Shown here in pieces: positions 8,345-16,761 of a DNA stretch of 64,000 nt. Position numbers and translations under genes: made by a program. The notes under the pieces were generated by a model. That model saw only the letters and a program-made list of their open reading frames with translations, ran no database searches and had not been told where the DNA came from. Numbering within the stretch: the first letter of the stretch is position 1; every line of letters begins with the position of its first letter. Origin of the DNA: Streptomyces sp. NBC_00569 (GTDB taxonomy: Bacteria > Actinomycetota > Actinomycetes > Streptomycetales > Streptomycetaceae); NCBI RefSeq assembly GCF_036345255.1, contig NZ_CP107783.1, positions 6,308,001 to 6,372,000 on the forward strand, written 5' to 3'.

Positions 8345-9316
8345 ATGAGCAGCAACGAGACGCCCCGCGGTCCGGTCGACTCCTCCCGCGTCCCGCGGTA
8401 TGCCGGTCCCGCCACCTTCGCCCGGCTGCCCCGCCTCGACGAGGTGGGCACCGCGGACGTGGCCGTCGTGGGCGTGCCCTTCGACACGGGCGTCTCGTAC
8501 CGGCCGGGCGCCCGCTTCGGCGGCAACGCGATCCGCGAGGCGTCCCGGCTGCTGCGCCCCTACAACCCGGCGCAGGACGCCTCCCCGTTCGCCCTCGCGC
8601 AGGTGGCGGACGCCGGTGACATCGCGGCCAACCCGTTCAACATCAACGAGGCCGTCGAGACGATCGAGGCCGCGGCCGACGACCTCCTCGGCACCGGCGC
8701 CCGCATGATGACGCTCGGCGGCGACCACACCATCGCGCTGCCGCTGCTGCGCTCGGTCGCCAAGAAGCACGGCCCGGTCGCGCTGCTCCACTTCGACGCG
8801 CACCTCGACACGTGGGACACGTACTTCGGCGCCGAGTACACGCACGGCACCCCGTTCCGTCGCGCCGTCGAGGAGGGCATCCTCGACACCGAGGCGCTCT
8901 CCCACGTCGGCACGCGCGGCCCGCTGTACGGCAAGCAGGACCTCACCGACGACGAGAAGATGGGCTTCGGCATCGTCACCTCGGCGGACATCTACCGCCG
9001 CGGCGCCGACGAGGTCGCCGACCAGCTGCGCCAGCGCATCGGCGACCGCCCGCTGTACATCTCCATCGACATCGACTGCCTCGACCCGGCCCACGCGCCC
9101 GGCACCGGCACCCCCGAGGCCGGCGGCATGACCTCGCGCGAGCTCCTGGAGATCCTGCGCGGCCTGTCGTCCTGCAACCTCGTCTCCGCCGACGTCGTCG
9201 AGGTCGCCCCGGCCTACGACCACGCGGAGATCACCGCCGTCGCCGCCTCGCACACCGCGTACGAGCTGACGACGATCATGTCCCGCCAGATCGCGCAGAG
9301 CCGCGCGGCGAAGTAG
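8345..9316 (+). CDS. speB: agmatinase-family ureohydrolase
   Basis: A 323-residue Mn2+-dependent ureohydrolase that removes urea from a guanidino substrate. All metal-binding signatures are present: GGDHTIALP near residue 128, [11 protein letters not shown] near 149-158 and [16 protein letters not shown] near 240. The length is that of agmatinase or guanidinobutyrase. It sits between the SSS symporter and a ThDP enzyme. A role in converting agmatine or 4-guanidinobutyrate (or another imported guanidino compound) to the amine plus urea is likely, but the family is not substrate-specific by motif. A GAAAGAAGG site precedes ATG 8345. The symbol reflects family membership only. Confidence 0.85.
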   Translation: MSSNETPRGPVDSSRVPRYAGPATFARLPRLDEVGTADVAVVGVPFDTGVSYRPGARFGGNAIREASRLLRPYNPAQDASPFALAQVADAGDIAANPFNINEAVETIEAAADDLLGTGARMMTLGGDHTIALPLLRSVAKKHGPVALLHFDAHLDTWDTYFGAEYTHGTPFRRAVEEGILDTEALSHVGTRGPLYGKQDLTDDEKMGFGIVTSADIYRRGADEVADQLRQRIGDRPLYISIDIDCLDPAHAPGTGTPEAGGMTSRELLEILRGLSSCNLVSADVVEVAPAYDHAEITAVAASHTAYELTTIMSRQIAQSRAAK

Positions 9317-9323
9317 TCCTGCT

Positions 9324-9402
9324 CGGGTTGCGGGCACCCGTTCCGCTGGGGGTCCCCCCAGGTCCTTCAGACACTGAGGGAGGAACGGGTGGGCGCAACC
9401 CG
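9324..9402. repeat. 79-nt compound inverted repeat with two nested hairpins
   Basis: The outer arms are 9324-9344 and 9382-9402: 21 nt, complementary except for two adjacent positions. Inside are a perfect 7-bp hairpin with a 2-nt loop (9346-9361) and a 7-bp hairpin with one G-T pair (about 9364-9380). Drawn out, it is a three-way junction. It lies in the 132-nt gap between speB and the ThDP-enzyme gene. It may be a dispersed Streptomyces intergenic palindrome, a terminator, or both. Confidence 0.7.
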
Positions 9403-9448
9403 GCCACCGGGCCGCACCCGACCGACCACGCTACGCCCCGAGGGACCC

Positions 9449-11122
9449 ATGACCCACGACCACGACCTGGAACTGCTGCCCACGGCCGCGCAGACCGAAG
9501 CCGCCCTGAACCCTCCGCCCGGCCGCAACGGCGGTGACCTCGTCGTCGAGACGCTGCACGGCCTCGGCGCGTCCACCGTCTTCGGGCTCCCCGGCCAGCA
9601 CGCGCTCGGCATGTTCGACGCGCTGCGCCGCTCGGACCTGCGGTACGTGGGCCTGCGCGTGGAGAACAACGCGGGCTTCGCGGCCGACGCGTACGGGCGC
9701 GTGACCGGTGAGGTCGCGCCCCTCCTGCTCTCCACCGGACCCGGCGCCCTGATGTCGCTCGCCGCGCTCCAGGAGGCGGCGGCCGCGTCGGCGCCCGTCC
9801 TGGCCATCGGCAGCCAGATCCCGGTCGCCGGGCTCGGCGGCGGACGCCACGGCTATCTGCATGAACTCCGCGACCAGCAGGCCTCGTTCCGGGACGTGGT
9901 CAAGTCCGTCCACACCGTGCGGACGCAGTCGCAGATCCCTTCCGCGATCGCCGCCGCCTGGGAGTCCGCCCTCACCGCGCCGCACGGCCCGGTCTGGGTG
10001 GAGATCCCGCAGGACGTGCTTCTCGCGCAGACGGCCCTTCCGGTCGTCACGGCGATGGACGCGACCCCGCGCGACCTCGTGCCGCGCCCCGAACTGACCG
10101 CCGTGGCAGCGGACTTGCTGTCCCGCGCCGAGCGCCCCGTGATCATCGCGGGCGGCGGCGTCGTACGGTCGGACGCGAGCGGCAAGCTGGTCGCGCTCGC
10201 GGAGAAGGTCAATGCCCCGGTCGTGTGCACCTTCGGCGGCAAGGGCGCGTTCCCCTGGGAGCACCCGCTCTCGCTCCAGTCGTGGATGGAGGACCGCCAC
10301 ACGACGGACCTCCTGGAGGACGCGGACGTCCTCCTCGTCGTCGGCTCCGGCCTGGGCGAACTCTCTTCGAACTACCACACGTTCGCGCCGCGCGGCCGGG
10401 TGATCCAGATCGAGGCGGACGCCGGAAAGCTGGAGTCCAACCACCCGGCGCTCGGCATCCACGCCGACGCGCGCCTGGCGCTCTCGGCGCTCCTGGACAC
10501 GGTCACGGACCGCCCGGACCCGTCGGTGCCCGAACGGGTCGCGACGCTCCTGGCCGCGGTCCGTGAACGCCTCGACGGCCAGGACCTGTCCTTCGAACGC
10601 GAGATCCTGGGGTCCGTGAGGGCGGCACTCCCGGCCTCCTCCCCCTCCTTCTGGGACATGACGATCCTGGCGTACTGGGCCTGGTCGGCATGGCCGGGCG
10701 CGCTGCACTCGGCGCAGGGCGCGGGCGGCCTCGGCTACGGCTTCCCGGCCGCGCTCGGCGCCGCCGCGGCCGATCCGTCGAAGCCGGTCCTCGCGGTCTC
10801 GGGCGACGGCGGCGCGATGTACTCGATCGCGGAACTGGCCACGGCGAAGCAGTACAACCTGCCGGTGACCTGGCTGATCGTGGACGACGGCGGCTACGGC
10901 ATCCTGCGCGAGTACATGACGGACGCGTTCGGCGAAGCCACGGCGACGGAGCTCTCGCGCCCGGACTTCGTGGCGCTGGCGGAGTCGTTCGGGGTCCCGG
11001 GCGTCCGCACGTCCCCGGAGACGCTCCAGGACGACCTGGCCAAGGCACTCGCGGAACCGGGCCCGTCGGTCGTGGTGCTCCCCGCACTGCTGAAGATGTT
11101 CGCGCCCACGCATCTGGGCTGA
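9449..11122 (+). CDS. thiamine pyrophosphate-binding (acetolactate-synthase-like) enzyme
   Basis: A 557-residue ThDP enzyme with the three-domain PYR/central/PP layout of acetolactate synthase and benzoylformate decarboxylase. The PYR-domain activating Glu is in GLRVENNAGFAADAYGRV near residue 70. The PP-domain ThDP motif is SGDGGAMYSIAELATAKQ near 450, followed by VDDGGYGILREYM. The central domain has GGGVVRSDASGK and GSGLGELSSNY. It would decarboxylate or ligate a 2-keto acid. Its place after a symporter and a ureohydrolase points to a short catabolic route for a guanidino or keto compound. GAGGGA precedes ATG 9449. The substrate is unknown and it is unlikely to be the main IlvB because no small-subunit gene is nearby. 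Confidence 0.82.
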   Translation: MTHDHDLELLPTAAQTEAALNPPPGRNGGDLVVETLHGLGASTVFGLPGQHALGMFDALRRSDLRYVGLRVENNAGFAADAYGRVTGEVAPLLLSTGPGALMSLAALQEAAAASAPVLAIGSQIPVAGLGGGRHGYLHELRDQQASFRDVVKSVHTVRTQSQIPSAIAAAWESALTAPHGPVWVEIPQDVLLAQTALPVVTAMDATPRDLVPRPELTAVAADLLSRAERPVIIAGGGVVRSDASGKLVALAEKVNAPVVCTFGGKGAFPWEHPLSLQSWMEDRHTTDLLEDADVLLVVGSGLGELSSNYHTFAPRGRVIQIEADAGKLESNHPALGIHADARLALSALLDTVTDRPDPSVPERVATLLAAVRERLDGQDLSFEREILGSVRAALPASSPSFWDMTILAYWAWSAWPGALHSAQGAGGLGYGFPAALGAAAADPSKPVLAVSGDGGAMYSIAELATAKQYNLPVTWLIVDDGGYGILREYMTDAFGEATATELSRPDFVALAESFGVPGVRTSPETLQDDLAKALAEPGPSVVVLPALLKMFAPTHLG

Positions 11123-11140
11123 GGCGCTCGGCCGATCGGG

Positions 11141-11177
11141 CGGCGGCCCCCGGGAGATGCCTTCCCGGGGGCCGCCG
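11141..11177 (+). terminator. intrinsic terminator after the ThDP-enzyme gene
   Basis: A perfect 15-bp GC stem (CGGCGGCCCCCGGGA with its complement) and a 7-nt loop, 19 nt after the stop codon. It lacks a T tract, which is normal for Streptomyces. Confidence 0.8.
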
Positions 11178-11265
11178 GCGTGTCCGGGCCCTGGTCCGCA
11201 AGGGGTCGCGTCCCCGGGGAGCCGAGCGGCTCCCCGGCGCGCTCCCGGATCTGGCGGGGTCCGTA

Positions 11266-11295
11266 CAACCCTTCGCCCCCGTTCGGGAGTCATGT
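11266..11295 (+). promoter_or_regulatory. ECF-sigma-like promoter of the serine hydrolase gene
   Basis: CAACCC (11266-11271) and GTCATGT (11289-11295) are spaced 17 nt apart, resembling the AAC-type -35 and GTC-type -10 of ECF sigma factors. A closely similar pair occurs at 30991-31019. The start codon is 49 nt downstream. Confidence 0.4.
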
Positions 11296-11343
11296 GGGGC
11301 GAGTGCGCTGGAGGCGTGCTCGTTTCGATCTGGGGGGAAACGC

Positions 11344-12270
11344 ATGACTCGCCGCATATCCATACGTGCTGCCCGCGTGCTTCCGGCGGTCGTCGCCGCC
11401 GGGGTGCTCGTGCCGGTCGTCGCGGGCGCCGCGCCCGCGTCCGCCGCGACCGCACCGCAGGTCACCTGCACCTCGGACAAGGCCGGCCTTGCCGCCAAGC
11501 TGCAGAAGGACATCACCGCCGCCCTCGCGAGCCGTAAGGGGACCGTTGCCGTCGGGCTCCACGACCGGACCACGAACACCACGTGCTCCCTGCGGGCCAC
11601 GTCCTCGTACGACTCCGCCAGTGTCGTGAAGGTGACCGTTCTCGCCACGCTGCTCTGGGACGCCAAGAAGACCAACCGGTATCTGACGACACGCGAGGCG
11701 AACCTCGCCACCGCCATGATCACCAAGTCGGACAACGCGGCCACCACATCGCTGTGGAAGCAGCTCGGCACGACCAAGGTGAAGGGCTTCCTGAAGGCCG
11801 CCGGGATGACGCGGACCGTGCCGGGGTCCGGTGGCTACTGGGGGCTGACCCAGATCAACGTCCAGGACGAGCAGAAGCTGCTCTCGCTGGTCACCGCCAA
11901 GAACTCCGTCCTCAGCGACAACTCCCGCGCCTACATCCTCAAGCTCATGGGGAAGGTCGTCTCGTCGCAGCGGTGGGGCACCCCGGCCGGCGCGCCCTCG
12001 TCCGTCGCCGTGCACGTCAAGAACGGCTGGCTGGAGCGCTCCACGCACGGCTGGCGCGTGCACAGCATCGGCGCGTTCCAGGGCGGCGGACACGACTACA
12101 CGATCTCCGTCCTGACGCACGGCAACAGCACGATGAGTTACGGCGTGGACACGATCCAGGCCGTGGCGCGGGCCATCCACAAGGACCTGACGCCGACCGC
12201 CCCCGCCGCGTCCCGGTACACGCCGACCAGCACGCCCAAGGAGGCGTTCGTCGCCGTACCGCAGAAGTGA
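11344..12270 (+). CDS. secreted serine hydrolase, class A beta-lactamase fold
   Basis: A 308-residue exported protein. The signal peptide covers about residues 1-36 (basic MTRRISIRAAR, hydrophobic VLPAVVAAGVLVPVV, cleavage after APASAA). The SxxK motif is SVVK in DSASVVKVTVL near residue 97, the SDN motif is in ITKSDNAATTSLW near 125, and a KTG-like KNG is in VHVKNGWLE near 224. These place it with class A beta-lactamase or PBP-like serine hydrolases of the Beta-lactamase2 type. A Glu166 equivalent is not obvious, so true beta-lactamase activity is doubtful; it could act on peptidoglycan peptides. GGGGGG lies upstream of ATG 11344 and an ECF-like promoter further up suggests envelope-stress control. 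Confidence 0.82.
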   Translation: MTRRISIRAARVLPAVVAAGVLVPVVAGAAPASAATAPQVTCTSDKAGLAAKLQKDITAALASRKGTVAVGLHDRTTNTTCSLRATSSYDSASVVKVTVLATLLWDAKKTNRYLTTREANLATAMITKSDNAATTSLWKQLGTTKVKGFLKAAGMTRTVPGSGGYWGLTQINVQDEQKLLSLVTAKNSVLSDNSRAYILKLMGKVVSSQRWGTPAGAPSSVAVHVKNGWLERSTHGWRVHSIGAFQGGGHDYTISVLTHGNSTMSYGVDTIQAVARAIHKDLTPTAPAASRYTPTSTPKEAFVAVPQK

Positions 12271-12306
12271 CCGCGGAGCCGACCGGCAGGGACGGGGGCC
12301 GGCCGA

Positions 12307-12341
12307 GGACCAAAGGACCGGGCGGCCTCCGTCCTTGGTCC
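12307..12341 (+). terminator. hairpin after the serine hydrolase gene
   Basis: GGACCAAAGGAC pairs with GTCCTTGGTCC with one bulged A and a 12-nt loop. It lies 37 nt after the stop codon and before the ABC exporter. Confidence 0.6.
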
Positions 12342-12432
12342 CGGTCTGCTCCCCGGTTTGTTGCGGCGGGATGAAATCCGCCGGTCTCCGCGTTGGGCCT
12401 CACGGCAGGTCAGGACAACAGGAGGCGGACAC

Positions 12433-15400
12433 GTGGCGGAGCAACGGGGCTGGGGCCGGCGTCTCGCCGGGTACGCGTGGCGGTACCCGAAGGACGTCGT
12501 GCTCGCGCTCGGCGCGTCCCTGGGCGGCATGGCCGTCATGGCGCTGGTGCCGCTGATCACCAAGGTGATCATCGACGACGTGGTCCAGGACCACACCCGC
12601 TCCATGGGCCCGTGGGCGGGCACCCTGATCGGTGCCGCCCTCGTCGTCTACGTCTTCACCTACATCCGCCGCTACTACGGCGGCCGCCTCGCGCTCGACG
12701 TCCAGCACGACCTGCGCAACGAGATGTACGGGACGATCACCCGGCTCGACGGCCGGCGCCAGGACGAGCTGTCCACCGGCCAGGTCGTCGGCCGGGCGAC
12801 CAGCGACCTCCAGCTCATCCAGGGCCTGCTCTTCATGCTCCCGATGACCATCGGGAACGTCCTGCTCTTCCTGATCTCCCTCGTGATCATGGCGTGGCTG
12901 TCCCTGCCGCTCACCCTCGTCGCGCTCGCCGTCGCCCCCGCCCTCTGGTTCATCGCCAAGCGCAGCCGCTCCCGCCTCCACCCCGCCACCTGGTACGCGC
13001 AGGCGCAGGCCGCCGCCGTCGCCGGGGTCGTGGACGGGGCCGTCTCCGGCGTGCGCGTCGTGAAGGGCTTCGGGCAGGAGGACCAGGAGACCGGGAAACT
13101 CAGGGAGGTCGGGCGGCGGCTGTTCGCCGGCCGCCTGCGCACCATCCGCCTGAACTCCAAGTTCACCCCCGCACTCCAGGCCGTCCCGGCCCTCGGCCAG
13201 GTCGCGATGCTCGCGCTCGGCGGCTGGCTCGCGGTCCGCGGCCAGATCACGCTCGGCACGTTCGTCGCGTTCTCCAGCTACCTCGCCCAGCTCGTCGGCC
13301 CCGTCCGCATGCTCGCCATGGTCCTGACCGTCGGCCAGCAGGCCCGCGCCGGCGTCGAGCGTGTCCTCGAACTGATCGACACGGAGCCGTCCCTCGAGGA
13401 CGGCAAGAAGGAACTGCCCGCCGACGCCCCCGCGACCGTCGAGTTCGACGACGTGTCGTTCTCGTACGAGGGCGCCGACCGGACCGTCCTCGACGGACTC
13501 TCCTTCGAGATCCCGGCCGGCCAGACCCTCGCCGTCGTCGGCTCCTCCGGCTCCGGCAAGTCGACCGTCTCGCTGCTCCTGCCGCGCTTCTACGACGTCA
13601 CGCACGGCGCCGTCCTCGTCGGCGGCCACGACGTGCGCGAACTGACCCTCGACTCGCTCCGGGCCGCCATCGGCCTCGTGCCCGAGGACTCCTTCCTCTT
13701 CTCCGACACCATCCGCGCGAACATCGCGTACGGCGCTCCCGACGCGAGCGACGAGCAGATCGAGACAGCGGCCCGCGCCGCCCAGGCCGACCGCTTCATC
13801 GCCGAGCTCCCCGACGGCTACGACACGACCGTCGGCGAGCACGGCCTCACGCTCTCCGGCGGCCAGCGCCAGCGCATCGCGCTCGCCCGCGCCATCCTCA
13901 CCGACCCCCGCCTCCTCGTCCTCGACGACGCCACGTCCGCCGTCGACGCGCGCGTGGAACACGAGATCCACGAGGCGCTGCGCGGCGTCATGGCCGGCCG
14001 CACCACCCTCCTCATCGCGCACCGCCGCTCCACCCTCGGCCTCGCCGACCGCATCGCCGTCCTCGACGGCGGGCGCCTCGCCGCGATCGGCACCCACGAG
14101 GAGCTGGAGGCCGGATCGGCCCTCTACCGGCGCCTGCTCACCGACCCCGACGAGCTCGGCGGGGTCTCGCCGGGGCACATCGCGCCCGCGCTCCCCGACG
14201 AGGACACCTCCGTACGCGACGAACTGGACGCCGAGTTCGACGCCGAGCGAGGCATCACCCCCACCCTGTGGACGGGCGATCGCGAGGCGAAGAACGCCGA
14301 GGACCCGGCGCTCGCCGGGATGCCCGCGACGCCCGAACTGCTCGCGCAGGTCGAAGCCCTGCCCGCCGCGACCGACGTCCCGGACATCGACGAGGCGCGC
14401 GCGGTGACGGCCGAGGAGTCGTACGGGCTGCGCCGCCTGCTGCGCGGATTCGGCGCGCCCCTGCTGATCAGCCTCGTGCTCGTCGCCCTCGACGCGGGCA
14501 TGGGGCTGCTGCTCCCCGTGCTGATCCGGCACGGCATCGACGAGGGCGTCTCGCAGCTGGCGCTCGGCGCCGTGTGGGCGGCCGCCGGGCTCGGCCTGGT
14601 CACCGTCCTCGTCCAGTGGTGCGCGCAGATCGGCGAGACCCGCATGACGGGACGCACCGGCGAGCGGGTCCTCTACTCGCTGCGCCTGAAGATCTTCTCC
14701 CAGCTCCAGCGGCTCGGCCTCGACTACTACGAGCGGGAGCTGACCGGGCGCATCATGACCCGGATGACGACCGACGTGGACGCCCTGTCGACGTTCCTCC
14801 AGACGGGCCTGGTCACCGCCTTCGTCTCCGTCGTCACGTTCTTCGGCATCATGGGCGCGCTCCTCGTCATCGACGTCCAGCTCGCCCTGGTCGTCTTCGT
14901 GACGCTGCCGCCGCTGATCGTCGGCACGTTCTTCTTCCGCCGCTCCAGCGTCAAGGCGTACGAACTCGCCCGTGAGCGTGTCTCGGTGGTCAACGCCGAC
15001 CTCCAGGAGTCCGTCGCCGGGCTGCGGATCGTGCAGGCGTTCCGGCGCGAGCGCTCGGGCGCCGAGCGGTTCGCCGAGCGCAGCGGGGCCTACCGCAGCG
15101 CCCGTATCCGTGGCCAGTGGCTGATCTCGGTGTACTTCCCGTTCGTGCAGTTCCTGTCGTCCGTCGCCGCGGCCGCGGTCCTGATGGTGGGCGCGGGCCG
15201 GGTCGAGGCGGGCACCCTGACGACCGGCGCGCTCGTCGCGTACCTCCTCTACATCGACCTGTTCTTCGCGCCCGTGCAGCAGCTCTCCCAGGTCTTCGAC
15301 GGCTACCAGCAGGCCACCGTCTCGCTCGGCCGCATCCAGGAGCTCCTCCAGGAGCCGACGTCCACGAAGGACGCCGAGGAACCCCTCGACGTGCTCTCCC

Positions 15401-16173
15401 TGCGCGGCGAGATCGCCTTCGAGGACGTGGACTTCGCGTACGGGGCCGCCGACGGCTCCGAGGCGGCGCTCAGCGACGTGGCCCTGCGCATCCCCGCCGG
15501 GCAGACCGTCGCCTTCGTCGGCGAGACCGGCGCGGGCAAGTCGACCCTCGTCAAGCTCGTCGCCCGCTTCTACGACCCGACGGCGGGCCGCGTCACCGTC
15601 GACGGCACCGACCTGCGCGCCCTCGACCTGACGAGCTACCGCCACCGCCTCGGCGTCGTACCGCAGGAGGCGTACCTCTTCCAGGGCACCGTGCGCGACG
15701 CCATCGCCTACGGCCGCCCCGACGCGACCGACGCCCAGGTGGAGGCGGCGGCCCGCGCGGTCGGCGCGCACGAGATGATCGCCACCCTTGAGGGCGGCTA
15801 TCTCCACGAGGTCGCCGAGCGAGGCCGCAATCTGTCGGCCGGGCAGCGGCAGTTGATCGCCCTGGCCCGCGCCGAGCTCGTCGACCCCGACATCCTGCTG
15901 CTCGACGAGGCGACCGCCGCGCTCGACCTCGCCACGGAGGCCCAGGTCAACCAGGCCACGGACCGGATAGCGGGCAAGCGCACGACCCTCGTCGTCGCGC
16001 ACCGCCTCACCACCGCGGCCCGCGCCGACCGGGTCGTGGTGATGGCCGACGGGCGCGTCGCGGAGGACGGCACGCACGCCGAGCTCCTCGCGCTCGGCGG
16101 GCGCTACGCCGAGCTGTGGCGGACCTTCGCCGGCGAGGCCGAGCCCGAGGCGGAGATCAGCTCTTCGCTGTGA
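12433..16173 (+). CDS. tandem-fused ABC exporter (TMD-NBD-TMD-NBD)
   Basis: A 1246-residue full-length ABC exporter. The first membrane domain spans about residues 10-305 and NBD1 about 340-565 (Walker A GSSGSGKST, signature LSGGQRQRIALARA, Walker B LLVLDDATSAVD). After an acidic linker come the second membrane domain (about 670-955) and NBD2 (GETGAGKST, LSAGQRQLIALARA, LLLDEATAALD). NBD1 has Asp in place of the catalytic Glu, and NBD2 has LSAGQ instead of LSGGQ. Both changes fall on the same composite ATP site, so one site is degenerate, as in heterodimeric exporters such as TM287/288. GGAGG lies 7 nt before GTG 12433. Cargo is unknown; drugs or lipids are typical. Confidence 0.92.
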   Translation: MAEQRGWGRRLAGYAWRYPKDVVLALGASLGGMAVMALVPLITKVIIDDVVQDHTRSMGPWAGTLIGAALVVYVFTYIRRYYGGRLALDVQHDLRNEMYGTITRLDGRRQDELSTGQVVGRATSDLQLIQGLLFMLPMTIGNVLLFLISLVIMAWLSLPLTLVALAVAPALWFIAKRSRSRLHPATWYAQAQAAAVAGVVDGAVSGVRVVKGFGQEDQETGKLREVGRRLFAGRLRTIRLNSKFTPALQAVPALGQVAMLALGGWLAVRGQITLGTFVAFSSYLAQLVGPVRMLAMVLTVGQQARAGVERVLELIDTEPSLEDGKKELPADAPATVEFDDVSFSYEGADRTVLDGLSFEIPAGQTLAVVGSSGSGKSTVSLLLPRFYDVTHGAVLVGGHDVRELTLDSLRAAIGLVPEDSFLFSDTIRANIAYGAPDASDEQIETAARAAQADRFIAELPDGYDTTVGEHGLTLSGGQRQRIALARAILTDPRLLVLDDATSAVDARVEHEIHEALRGVMAGRTTLLIAHRRSTLGLADRIAVLDGGRLAAIGTHEELEAGSALYRRLLTDPDELGGVSPGHIAPALPDEDTSVRDELDAEFDAERGITPTLWTGDREAKNAEDPALAGMPATPELLAQVEALPAATDVPDIDEARAVTAEESYGLRRLLRGFGAPLLISLVLVALDAGMGLLLPVLIRHGIDEGVSQLALGAVWAAAGLGLVTVLVQWCAQIGETRMTGRTGERVLYSLRLKIFSQLQRLGLDYYERELTGRIMTRMTTDVDALSTFLQTGLVTAFVSVVTFFGIMGALLVIDVQLALVVFVTLPPLIVGTFFFRRSSVKAYELARERVSVVNADLQESVAGLRIVQAFRRERSGAERFAERSGAYRSARIRGQWLISVYFPFVQFLSSVAAAAVLMVGAGRVEAGTLTTGALVAYLLYIDLFFAPVQQLSQVFDGYQQATVSLGRIQELLQEPTSTKDAEEPLDVLSLRGEIAFEDVDFAYGAADGSEAALSDVALRIPAGQTVAFVGETGAGKSTLVKLVARFYDPTAGRVTVDGTDLRALDLTSYRHRLGVVPQEAYLFQGTVRDAIAYGRPDATDAQVEAAARAVGAHEMIATLEGGYLHEVAERGRNLSAGQRQLIALARAELVDPDILLLDEATAALDLATEAQVNQATDRIAGKRTTLVVAHRLTTAARADRVVVMADGRVAEDGTHAELLALGGRYAELWRTFAGEAEPEAEISSSL

Positions 16174-16255
16174 CGGGGGACCGGTGCAACCACCGGCCCT
16201 GTGTGTCGCGTCCGTACATCAGTACGCTGTGGCACACGTGACTGGAGGGGCGACG

Positions 16256-16660
16256 GTGGGTGGAGGCATGAGCGAGGGCGGCATACGCAGACGGCTGGCG
16301 GCCGCGGCAGCAGTACTGACCTCCTCGGCGCTGCTGGCCCTCGCGGGGCCGGCCGTCGGCACGGCCCAGGCCGCGGCGATCTGTCCCGGCCACAAGGTGC
16401 GCACCCTGTCGTTCTCCACGGGCAGGACGGTCCTCTACCGCAGCGGCAACTACCTCTGCGCGGTCACCTTCACCAAGCGCGACGGCGTACGGCAGAAGAT
16501 GTCGGTCAGCGTGCAGGCGCGCGGCAGCAGGCCCGTTCAGGACAGCGGGCGCTACGCCCACCACGCGGGCCCGGTGACCGTCCACACGGGCCACCGCTGC
16601 GTGTGGGTGAGGGGCGCGGTCGGCGGGGCGTCGGTGAGCTCGGGCTGGATCCTCTGCTGA
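16256..16660 (+). CDS. small secreted protein with four cysteines
   Basis: I do not recognise a family. The 134-residue product has a signal peptide (IRRR then LAAAAAVLTSSALLALAG, cleavage probably near GTAQAAA, residue 40). The mature part is about 95 residues, rich in Ser, Val and Arg, with four Cys: one in ICPGHK at the start, one in NYLCAV, one in RCVWV and one as the last residue (WILC). Two disulfides closing a small beta domain are likely. GGAGGGG lies 5 nt before GTG 16256, which decides that start over ATG 16268. It stands alone between the ABC exporter and a secreted peptidase. It might be a peptidase inhibitor or wall-associated protein, but nothing proves this. Confidence 0.7.
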   Translation: MGGGMSEGGIRRRLAAAAAVLTSSALLALAGPAVGTAQAAAICPGHKVRTLSFSTGRTVLYRSGNYLCAVTFTKRDGVRQKMSVSVQARGSRPVQDSGRYAHHAGPVTVHTGHRCVWVRGAVGGASVSSGWILC

Positions 16661-16697
16661 ACGCGCGCCCCGGGCGCTGACAGAACACCAAGAACCC

Positions 16698-16727
16698 CTG
16701 ACAGAACAGATGTTCCTCCGCTAGGTT
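16698..16727 (+). promoter_or_regulatory. promoter and operator of the S37 peptidase gene
   Basis: CTGACA (16698-16703), 18-nt spacer, TAGGTT (16722-16727). The spacer starts with GAACAGATGTTC, an inverted repeat with 5-bp arms, suggesting a repressor site. A partly complementary CATCTGTGTTCT follows at about 16736-16747 in the leader. Confidence 0.5.
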
Positions 16728-16761
16728 CCGGTGCGCATCTGTGTTCTACAGGGGAGTATGC

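Noticed and set aside
5795..9337. A 1180-codon minus-strand frame spanning the symporter and ureohydrolase
   Set aside because: It crosses two well-supported genes on the other strand and an intergenic hairpin, and its translation is low-complexity with no family signature.
9389..9448. An upstream GTG start adding 20 residues to the ThDP enzyme
   Set aside because: It lies inside the arms of the compound inverted repeat and has no proper ribosome site; the ATG at 9449 matches the family N-terminus better.
11344..12270. A true beta-lactamase resistance gene
   Set aside because: SxxK and SDN are present but a clear Glu166-type ExxLN motif is not, and KTG is replaced by KNG; a general serine hydrolase call is safer.
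12400..16077. A 1225-codon open frame on the minus strand opposite the ABC exporter
   Set aside because: It is the GC-driven shadow of the real gene: no domain, very high Asp/Glu/Gly/Arg content, no ribosome site, while the plus strand has two complete ABC modules.
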